Shown here piece by piece: positions 15,599-21,277 of a stretch of DNA of 36,765 nucleotides. The DNA lies in the IMG/VR virus record IMGVR_UViG_3300046004_000428, positions 1 through 36,765 of that record. One strand, given 5' to 3'. The notes under the pieces were generated by a model, which did no database searches, was not told the DNA's origin, and saw only the letters and a program-made list of their open reading frames with translations. Each line of letters starts with the position of its first letter. Positions within the stretch are counted from its first letter, which is position 1. Both the position numbers and the translations under genes were made by a program. Origin of the DNA: a virus.

Positions 15599-16645
15599 TT
15601 AGGCTTCCAGCGCGGCGATGCGCACCTCCAAGGCGGTAATTTTGGCAAGGGCTTCTTGAAGTGCCGCAGTCAAAAGCGGAACAAGTTTGGAGTGGTCAAT
15701 GCTCTGGTAGACCGGCGCGCCGTCTGCATCGACCTCATCCTTCTGGCCGATAACTGCGTTTGGAGCGACGGCCTGAACCTCATGGGCAAGGAAGCCGTCC
15801 ACGGGGTTGGCGGGGTCGGAAAGGAAGTTGAAGTTGCGAGGCTTCAAGGCCAGCACGCGGTCGGCGGCGCTTGCTACAGGGGTTACGTTTTCCTTGAGCC
15901 GATAGTCTGAAGAGGTGTTGTAGGACGTGGCCGAGGCGCTAACGCCGATGCTGCCGACCGTGGTGTTTTGACGACGGAATTGAAAGATCGAGCCGTCAGC
16001 AGTTAGGCGGTTCATCACAGAGTTGGTGGTCGAACTTTGGAAGAACTGGCCTGTATCTGACAGTTGGAACCCGACCGTGTTGTCAGCCCCGGCGTAGGTC
16101 GTGCGCCCCACCAGAAGCTGACCGGCGGGTGTGATGCGAGCAGCTTCGGTGTTTGTGGGGCGGAAGGTGATTGCCCCAGCTTCGGTGGTTGTAAACGTCA
16201 GATTGCCAGTTCCGCGGGTGATTAGGGTTGTGTCGCCATCCGCCCCAGATCCGCGCAACAGGCGCGCCCCATAGGAAGTGTACGTCGTGTCCCCGACGAG
16301 GCTCAAGCTACTGTTCCCAGCAGCCGACCTTTCGGCACCAAATAATATCCCAAAATCTCCCGTATCGATGGGGAAAACAGGATCTGAGGAATTGCTCAGT
16401 TTGAGTCTATCCACGCCGCCCGTGCTGAAACTTATGGCGTCCGATCCAGTCCGATACATCCCCGTGTTCAAATCAGAGGAAAAGGTGTACGCGGGCGCGG
16501 CGACCGTGCCATCCAAGGCGCGCGGGCGCGCCAGAATGCCGTCGATCGTGTCCATATCCGTATTGATCTTGCCGCCCCAGGTGTCCGCAGACGCGCCGAC
16601 TTCCGGCTTCACCAAGGCATAGTTGGTTGTCGTTGAATCGGCCAT
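15599..16645 (-). CDS. Tail fibre with C-terminal S74 self-cleaving chaperone
   Basis: A 348-residue fibre. The N-terminus TTNYALVKPEVGASADTWGG then KINTDMDTID is the usual anchor of phage fibres. Residues 55-230 are a repetitive beta-rich shaft and head. The C-terminus begins SSDYRLKENV (245-254), the start of the Peptidase_S74 intramolecular chaperone. By family knowledge, the Ser before DYR and K251 carry out autocleavage after trimerisation. The last 30 residues form a coiled coil (LTAALQEALAKITALEVRIA). The mature trimer probably recognises the host surface. The gene sits between the adaptor gene and the lysis cassette and is separated from each by only a few bases. Confidence 0.85.
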   Translation of the reverse strand: MADSTTTNYALVKPEVGASADTWGGKINTDMDTIDGILARPRALDGTVAAPAYTFSSDLNTGMYRTGSDAISFSTGGVDRLKLSNSSDPVFPIDTGDFGILFGAERSAAGNSSLSLVGDTTYTSYGARLLRGSGADGDTTLITRGTGNLTFTTTEAGAITFRPTNTEAARITPAGQLLVGRTTYAGADNTVGFQLSDTGQFFQSSTTNSVMNRLTADGSIFQFRRQNTTVGSIGVSASATSYNTSSDYRLKENVTPVASAADRVLALKPRNFNFLSDPANPVDGFLAHEVQAVAPNAVIGQKDEVDADGAPVYQSIDHSKLVPLLTAALQEALAKITALEVRIAALEA

Positions 16646-16646
16646 C

Positions 16647-17258
16647 TTATCGCATCCTCATCCGTAGCGGCGATCCAAACCGGGCCGCAGTGCTTTCATC
16701 TTCAATCTCGCTCATCGCTTGGGCCAGCAATCCAGCCCACAAAGCAATGCGCGCATCATCCTTCAGGTACGGAGCAGTATGCACCAAAGACCCGTAAAGA
16801 TATACATCCGGGTGATTGGTTAGCAGCCAGTTGGTATCTGAATCCGCCGACAGCGCCGTTACCTTGCCGTAGTAGGTGATTTCGCCCGTGTAGGACGTGC
16901 TGGGCGTCGGGAACAACTCAATGTCGGTGCCGTTGTGGGCAAAGTAAACGGGGGCGTCCGTCGTGTTATCAATGGCTGTCCGATACCGCGTCAGGTCGTC
17001 CATGCTGATCTGCGTCAGCACCCGGATTGGGTTGGCGTCCATCGTGATGCGGATCGTTTCCAGCCAATCCGCCGGCAAAGCCTCGAACTGCGCGTCGATC
17101 GTCAGGCTGCCCCGCGTGATCTGGCGGTGCGAGCGGATCTTGCGGTTGAACTGTGCCTGAGCCAGAGAGACAAAAGACGGGATAACCGAGGTAAGATCGT
17201 CCCTGTTTAAAGTGTCTGCGATGGCCGTCTTCAGCGTGCCGTAGTTTGTGATGGTCAT
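16647..17258 (-). CDS. Head-tail adaptor protein (SU10 adaptor-like)
   Basis: A 203-residue protein. It has the conserved order of the SU10-type phage adaptor family: an N-terminal helix bundle (TLKTAIADTLNRDDL, VSLAQAQFNRKIR), then LPADWLETIRITMD, IELFPTPSTSYTGEITYYGK and TNWLLTNHPDVYLYGSLV with TAPYLKDDARIALW. Adaptors bind under the portal ring and connect it to the nozzle. The protein therefore belongs with the portal (5090) and nozzle (12828) genes, even though it is encoded near the start of the late operon. It overlaps the next gene upstream by ATGA (17255-17258). Length is normal for the family. Confidence 0.85.
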   Translation of the reverse strand: MTITNYGTLKTAIADTLNRDDLTSVIPSFVSLAQAQFNRKIRSHRQITRGSLTIDAQFEALPADWLETIRITMDANPIRVLTQISMDDLTRYRTAIDNTTDAPVYFAHNGTDIELFPTPSTSYTGEITYYGKVTALSADSDTNWLLTNHPDVYLYGSLVHTAPYLKDDARIALWAGLLAQAMSEIEDESTAARFGSPLRMRMR

Positions 17259-17554
17259 TTCTTCTTCGCCTCATTGCGGGCCGAAATGGCCTTGGCTTTG
17301 GCTTTCGCGTCGGCCTTGCTGGACGCGCCCCATGCGTTCAAGGATAGCAGAAGCCGCGTGGGTTCGCCATCCTTGCGCTCGGGGCCCGGCATATTGCCCA
17401 TGCGAGCCAAAAACGAGGCCCTGCGCGGGTTGTCGCCAGCTTTCACCGGCGGCTTCAGGTTCATGCCCTCGGCCTTGGCGGACGCGCGCCCCGTGGCGTT
17501 CAAACCGCCCTTGGGGCTTTTACCTTCTGCGCGCGTCCAGGCCGGGGTTTTCAT
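17255..17554 (-). CDS. Basic DUF6321-like protein
   Basis: A 99-residue basic protein rich in Lys, Arg, Ala and Gly. The N-terminus WTRAEGKSPKGGLNATGRAS and the RRASFLARMGNMPGP block resemble DUF6321 proteins, small proteins of unknown function found in phage structural regions. Its long basic C-terminus (ASSKADAKAKAKAISA) suggests DNA binding or packaging with the genome. It overlaps its neighbours by ATGA on both sides, in the run of tiny basic genes between terminase and adaptor. Confidence 0.7.
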   Translation of the reverse strand: MKTPAWTRAEGKSPKGGLNATGRASAKAEGMNLKPPVKAGDNPRRASFLARMGNMPGPERKDGEPTRLLLSLNAWGASSKADAKAKAKAISARNEAKKK

Positions 17555-17694
17555 TTCTTCTTCGCCGTCTTGGCGGACGCCTTAAACGCGGCTGCTGTGG
17601 GAGCACCCTTGGCGCCTGGCTTGCGCATCTTCTCGCCGGAGCCCGCCTTGATGCGCTCCTTTTTGGCGTTCAAATTTGCATAAAGGCCCTTCAC
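17551..17694 (-). CDS. Tiny basic protein (KGLYANLNAKKERIKAG type)
   Basis: A 47-residue protein from a GTG at 17694, which overlaps the stop of the Cys-rich peptide gene as GTGA and has AAGG seven bases upstream. The frame extends to 17751, but that part is an antiframe. The sequence MKGLYANLNAKKERIKAG then SGEKMRKPGAKGAPTAAAF is a recurrent small phage protein of unknown function, usually in this late position. It is Lys/Ala-rich and ends AKTAKKK, so it may bind DNA or acidic proteins in the head. Confidence 0.7.
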   Translation of the reverse strand: MKGLYANLNAKKERIKAGSGEKMRKPGAKGAPTAAAFKASAKTAKKK

Positions 17695-17786
17695 TTCGCG
17701 GCCTTCAGCATGCACTTTCCCATGGCCTTGCACTTCGCGGGATTCGGGCAACCCTTACAGGGCGTGAACTTCACTGGCTTCTTCAT
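17691..17786 (-). CDS. 31-residue Cys-rich peptide
   Basis: A short gene of 32 codons with an ATGA overlap at its start (17783-17786) and a GTGA overlap at its end (17691-17694). The peptide MKKPVKFTPCKGCPNP then AKCKAMGKCMLKAAK has four Cys (10, 13, 19, 24) spaced CxxC-x5-C-x4-C, which could bind one zinc ion. The rest is basic. Its place between two coupled genes, with AAAGG upstream, makes it a likely real gene despite its size. Function unknown. Confidence 0.65.
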   Translation of the reverse strand: MKKPVKFTPCKGCPNPAKCKAMGKCMLKAAK

Positions 17787-17956
17787 TTCTTGGCCTTTCC
17801 TGCTTTGCTGAGAGCGATGGCGATGGCTTGTTTGCGGTTGGTAACGACCGGCGCTTTCTTCGGACCCTTCGGGTCAACGCCTGCGTGGAGGGTGCCACTC
17901 TTGAACTCACCCATAACCTTGGCGACCTTGGCTCCGGCTTTGGTTGGCTTTTTCAT
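17783..17956 (-). CDS. DUF6496-like small basic protein
   Basis: A 57-residue protein with AKVAKVMGEFKSGTLHAG (about 9-26) and VVTNRKQAIAIALSKAG (about 37-53), the two signature blocks of DUF6496 proteins in phages and their hosts. It is basic and alpha-helical, with no membrane segment. The ATG overlaps the previous stop as TGATG (17954-17958), and the gene ends in an ATGA overlap. Function unknown; association with DNA or the packaging complex is plausible. Confidence 0.75.
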   Translation of the reverse strand: MKKPTKAGAKVAKVMGEFKSGTLHAGVDPKGPKKAPVVTNRKQAIAIALSKAGKAKK

Positions 17957-18396
17957 CAGCGCGGCCCGTAGCCTTGGGCGCTCGGCGGAACCATCGCACC
18001 GCGGTACATCGGATCATAGTTGCCGCCCATTGATCCCATCGGCGGCGTGGACATTGCGTAGGGCTGCTGGCCGATACCTAGCAACCGCAAAAGTTCAGCG
18101 ATCTGGTCAGGCACGGCAGCGTTTGGCATTCCAGCCTGCGGTACGTCAGGCCGACCCGCCACGTAGGCATAATTGCCCGTTGCAGGCGGTGCGCCCATCG
18201 TTGACACCGTAGGCTCCATCATCATCGGGTTGGGTGCTGGGCGGGCCTCTGCGAGCCTGTCACGATACCCCATCGGCCTGATGCCAAGGCTGTTGAGCAA
18301 TCCAGACAGCGCGCCGCCCTCGAATGTCTGGCCGGCTTGGCCTGCGCCCCCGCCGTTGATGAGATCCAAAAGCCCCTGATAGCGCTGGTTATCCAT
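17956..18396 (-). CDS. Hypothetical Gly/Pro/Met-rich late protein
   Basis: A 146-residue protein starting MDNQRYQGLLDLINGGG, with AAGGG nine bases upstream. The frame is open to 18735, but that part is an antiframe of the HNH gene. It is Gly/Ala/Pro/Met-rich with a leucine patch (QIAELLRLLGIG, about 104-115) and a disordered C-terminus (MSTPPMGSMGGNYDPMYR). It is the first gene of the tiny-gene run and lies downstream of a candidate promoter and dyad (18433-18475). No named family; it may be a virion or assembly protein. Confidence 0.65.
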   Translation of the reverse strand: MDNQRYQGLLDLINGGGAGQAGQTFEGGALSGLLNSLGIRPMGYRDRLAEARPAPNPMMMEPTVSTMGAPPATGNYAYVAGRPDVPQAGMPNAAVPDQIAELLRLLGIGQQPYAMSTPPMGSMGGNYDPMYRGAMVPPSAQGYGPR

Positions 18397-18432
18397 GAAG
18401 TGACGCCCTTGCATCTGCTGCTTCGTGGAGGC

Positions 18433-18475
18433 ACTATAACAGAACAACGAGGTGCTGCAAACACCCCGCTGTTCT
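18433..18475 (-). promoter_or_regulatory. Dyad and candidate promoter upstream of the late small-gene run
   Basis: A 14-base dyad, 18441-18454 against 18462-18475, surrounds a 7-base loop. On the plus strand it has two A-C mismatches. On the minus strand both become G-U pairs, giving an unbroken 14-bp RNA stem, so selection appears to act on minus-strand RNA. Just downstream on the minus strand is TATAGT (18433-18438) with TTGCAG 16 bases upstream, a moderate -10/-35 pair. The element may be a 5' leader stem, an operator or a weak terminator; no T-run follows. Confidence 0.45.
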
Positions 18476-18505
18476 TGATCAACGCGACCTATGTGGAGGC
18501 CTCGC

Positions 18506-19072
18506 ATGACTAAAGACAACTTACCGCCTGTAGATTTTTTGCGCAAGATTCTGCGGTATGACGCGGAAACAGGAATACTATATTGGCGCGAAAGGCCGCA
18601 AGACACGTTCCGATCCGGAACCCAAAGCGCAGAACACATTTCCAAAAGATGGAATAAAAAGTGCGCCGGAACGCCAGCCGGTACAATATACAAAACAGGA
18701 TATGTTAGGATACAGTGGAGAGCGACGGGCGTCAAAAGCCACTTAGCGTCGCACCGCGTAGCATGGGCGATCTACCATGGCAGGATACCCGCATGCGAAA
18801 TAGACCACATAAACGGAAATCGCGCGGATAACCGTATTGCAAATCTGCGTGAAGTCACAAGAGCCCAAAACAACAAGAACAAAAAGAAAAGCAAAGACAA
18901 TACCTCCGGCGCGACTGGAATTTATTTGACCCTCAAAGGTAAATTTAGGGCAATTATCAAATCTGGAGGGGTAAACATTAACCTTGGCACATTTTCCAAC
19001 AGATTTGACGCCATTCTCGCCCGGCTGTTAGCGGAAAAAAAATACGGATACACCATGCGTCATGGGCTGTAG
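18506..19072 (+). CDS. HNH/AP2 homing endonuclease
   Basis: A 188-residue protein. Helices at 10-20 (FLRKILRYDAETGILYW) lead into the HNH core, with H83 (SHRVAWAIY) and H101 (EIDHINGNRADNRIANLR). The AP2-like DNA-binding domain is at about 134-178 (TSGATGIYLTLKGKFRAI, ending with ILARLLAEKKYG). The ATG at 18506 has GGAGG seven bases upstream; the frame opens at 18491. It lies on the opposite strand to the late operon between terminase and the 146-residue gene, and its stop directly abuts the terminase stop (19072/19073). Base use is more AT-rich than the flanking genes, which suggests recent arrival. It closely resembles the HNH protein at 29562 (shared EH..WN.K.AGT segment), so the two may be paralogues. 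Confidence 0.9.
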   Translation: MTKDNLPPVDFLRKILRYDAETGILYWRERPQDTFRSGTQSAEHISKRWNKKCAGTPAGTIYKTGYVRIQWRATGVKSHLASHRVAWAIYHGRIPACEIDHINGNRADNRIANLREVTRAQNNKNKKKSKDNTSGATGIYLTLKGKFRAIIKSGGVNINLGTFSNRFDAILARLLAEKKYGYTMRHGL

Positions 19073-20332
19073 TTATAGGATTCCTTTAAGTCCCCGCCGA
19101 AGGGGCGCTTTCCAGTCATCTTCAACGGGACGATACCCGACAAACAGATATCGTGCGCTGTCGGCCGAGTGCGAGTTGTGGTCATGCCTGGGTCGGGATC
19201 GCCACGTTTTAGAACGCTCGTCCCAATCGCGTTGATACTGTCTCAGCGCCTCGGCGAACCGGTTCAGTTTGCTGTCGATGAACGTACGTGCCAGCCCGTT
19301 GCGCACAGCCTGGATGCCATCCTCGATCGGGATGTTCGGGGCGATTGTGATGTTCCGCAAGCCGAGGCCCTCAAGCGTCTCAACGCGCGACAAACCGCTG
19401 CCCAGTTCGCGCACACGGGCATCATGCGGCAGGACGTGCGCCATGTAGGTGTACGGCTTTTCAGACAGCAGGCGCGCGTAGTGGGCCAGCCCGTGGCCGC
19501 TGTCCTCGATATGGTCGATGATGCGGACTTCGTTGTTGACGAATTGGGCGAAGATGATCGAGGTGGAGTCGTCCATGCCCAAATCCCACGCCGTCACAAC
19601 GCCAACCTGCGGCTCCGGGATGATGTTCCTGATCCTGCCGGCGGCGGTCATCTCTTTCATCTCCTTGCCGTAGTAGGCCCCGATGATGGCCGCCTCAAAG
19701 CTGCACTCGAACTCCTGGTCGTACCGATCCGGGCCGATAGTCTTCAGAGCGTCGTTGAGTTCGATCTGCGGGATGACAAGCGTCTCGGACGCCGGCAAGA
19801 CAAGCGTGAACCAGTTGTCGTCGCGCGTGGCCTTGTCATAGATTTCCCAGAACTCGTTCTTGCCCTTCGGCGTTCCGATGAACGTCGCCCGACCCTGCCG
19901 ATCGGCCAGCGCGGGGCGGATGACGGTCGGCCAGGCGTTTGCAGGGAAGTCTGCAGGCTCGTCCAGCACGACATCATCGAAATACAGGCCGCGCATGGAA
20001 TCGTAGTTGTCAGCGCCAAACAGCCGCAATCGCGCCCCGTTCGGGAAGTCTGCCCGCAGTTCGCTTTCGTTGTAGGACATGCCGGGGATCGGCGCGGTGA
20101 ACTGTTTGATGTAATCCCAGCTAATCGCCTTGGCCTGGTTGTAGTAGGGCGCGATGTAGCCGCAGCGCACGTTCTCGCGTGGCGTCGTGATGGCGGCACG
20201 GATCAGGTCGTTGATCGCGCCTACAGTCTTCCCGAACCGGCGATGGGCCACGATGCAAGCAAACCGCTCCTTCCGATCGTGGAACGGCTGAAGCTGCTTG
20301 CGCGGCGCGTAGGGGATTTCAATTGTCGGCAT
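19073..20332 (-). CDS. terL: Large terminase subunit
   Basis: A 419-residue DNA-packaging motor. The ATPase domain has Walker A RRFGKT (31-36), Walker B VVLDE (121-125) and coupling motif GTPKG (153-157). The C-terminal RNase-H-like nuclease has D250 in TAWDLGMDDS, HDARVRELG, and the last acidic cluster HNSHSADSARYLFV. It docks on the portal, pumps DNA and cuts the concatemer. The ATG lies inside the end of the small terminase gene (14-base overlap). The stop abuts the stop of the convergent HNH gene. The C-terminus (GLKGIL) looks complete rather than truncated by that insertion. Circular permutation of the window favours headful packaging. Confidence 0.95.
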   Translation of the reverse strand: MPTIEIPYAPRKQLQPFHDRKERFACIVAHRRFGKTVGAINDLIRAAITTPRENVRCGYIAPYYNQAKAISWDYIKQFTAPIPGMSYNESELRADFPNGARLRLFGADNYDSMRGLYFDDVVLDEPADFPANAWPTVIRPALADRQGRATFIGTPKGKNEFWEIYDKATRDDNWFTLVLPASETLVIPQIELNDALKTIGPDRYDQEFECSFEAAIIGAYYGKEMKEMTAAGRIRNIIPEPQVGVVTAWDLGMDDSTSIIFAQFVNNEVRIIDHIEDSGHGLAHYARLLSEKPYTYMAHVLPHDARVRELGSGLSRVETLEGLGLRNITIAPNIPIEDGIQAVRNGLARTFIDSKLNRFAEALRQYQRDWDERSKTWRSRPRHDHNSHSADSARYLFVGYRPVEDDWKAPLRRGLKGIL

Positions 20333-20678
20333 TTTTCCAGTGGATGGTCAGCGGGCCATCGTTGCTGGTCAGGTTGACGTCCTGCTTTTCACGCCAGCCC
20401 GCGCGGGTTTTCATCCAGAACATGGCTGCGGCCTTGCAGTCGCCGTGCGTTGCACCCGTGGCGATCGCCTGCCCGCTGGCAAGGCTGAACAAGTATTTCC
20501 CGACTGTGGCGTTGGCTTTTATAGCGGAAACGCTGAGTTCCTCGGCGTAGTATTTGGCCAGCGTGGGCTTGCTGATCCCGATGTATGCGCCGATGTCCTC
20601 TTGCGTCACGCCGAAGGATGCAAGTGCCGCTACCTCGGCGCGCGTTTCGTCGGTTGGTTTGTGAAGTGGCGTGCTCAC
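20319..20678 (-). CDS. terS: Small terminase subunit
   Basis: A 119-residue protein. The N-terminal helix-turn-helix (DETRAEVAALASFGVTQEDI, then GAYIGISKPTLAKYY) would recognise the packaging site. The middle helices (AIKANATVGKYLFSLASG) would form the oligomeric ring, and the C-terminus (REKQDVNLTSNDGPLTIHW) contacts the large subunit. The start is GTG at 20678 with GAGAGG six bases upstream. It is the first gene of the late operon and lies downstream of a rho-independent terminator, so its promoter should be between 20679 and 20767; no strong match is visible there. Confidence 0.9.
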   Translation of the reverse strand: MSTPLHKPTDETRAEVAALASFGVTQEDIGAYIGISKPTLAKYYAEELSVSAIKANATVGKYLFSLASGQAIATGATHGDCKAAAMFWMKTRAGWREKQDVNLTSNDGPLTIHWKNADN

Positions 20679-20766
20679 GTCAGCCTCTCATCTCGACCAT
20701 CCGGCCGGTGGATTGAGTTTGCACCTTACAGGAAATCTATGAGGTCGTCCACGCCTAGCTGCGCCG

Positions 20767-20803
20767 AAAAAAATGACCCAGCCGGGGAGGAACGGCTGGG
20801 TCA
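20767..20803 (-). terminator. Rho-independent terminator (minus strand)
   Basis: GACCCAGCCG (20775-20784) pairs with CGGCTGGGTC (20793-20802) across an 8-base loop, with one further A-T pair. On the minus strand the stem is followed by ATTTTTTT. It ends transcription coming from the primase side before the terminase operon. Confidence 0.85.
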
Positions 20804-21277
20804 AGTTCGAGCATGACCGTCCAGAGAGAGTATCGCAGTGTTAGCACGGGGCTGGGCGAAAAGCAACCTCTCAGGCCCCGAAGCCCCGAAAGCCCCGAAG
20901 TTTTGAAGTTCCTAGGGTTCCCAGAAACTGTAGACTTTGGAACTGTGAACTCCAGTCTTTCTACTGCTTATTTCTACAGTTTATTTATTTTCTGTATCTA
21001 CTTACTTTTTACAGGGCTTTCAGGGCCTAAAGAAATAAGCTATTGAAACCAAAGGGAAAAAGTAGGCCCCGAAGTTTGATTTTTCGGGGCCTACTTCGGG
21101 GCCTAAACCCCTATTTCGGGGCCTGTTTCGGGGCCTTAGAACGGGACATCCGAAAATTCATCTCTCCCGCCGTAGAACCCCTGCACCCGACGCTTGGCCT
21201 CGTCCTCGTCAATTAGGCCCGGTTTTGTCCAGACATAGTGCTTCAGGCCCCGAACTCTGTACCATTTAGGCCCCGTT
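20804..21277. repeat. Non-coding region with AGGCCCCGAA/TTCGGGGCCT boxes: candidate replication origin
   Basis: Between terS and the primase-helicase gene there is no convincing gene over 457 bases. TTCGGGGCCT occurs in four direct copies starting at 21083, 21095, 21115 and 21127 (spacing 12, 20, 12). Inverted copies AGGCCCCGAA lie at 21064-21073, 20873-20882 and 21245-21254. Partial copies lie at 20883, 20892 and 21268, the last inside the 3' end of the primase gene. Between the two clusters, 20941-21060 is AT-rich, unlike the rest of the genome. Flanking it are perfect inverted copies AAACTGTAGA (20925-20934) and TCTACAGTTT (20973-20982). Iteron-like boxes next to an AT-rich stretch and a primase-helicase gene fit a replication origin. 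A packaging or regulatory site is an alternative. Confidence 0.5.
21056..21096 (-). terminator. Rho-independent terminator after the primase-helicase gene
   Basis: A 14-bp perfect stem (21060-21073 with 21083-21096, 9-base loop) formed from two inverted AGGCCCCGAA boxes. On the minus strand it runs straight into TTTTT. It lies 40 bases past the primase-helicase stop and overlaps the repeat cluster. Confidence 0.8.

Noticed and set aside
20813-21046. Plus-strand open frame of 77 codons in the non-coding region
   Set aside because: Its first part translates the AGGCCCCGAA-type repeats and its end translates the AT-rich stretch. There is no ribosome binding site and no protein-like composition.
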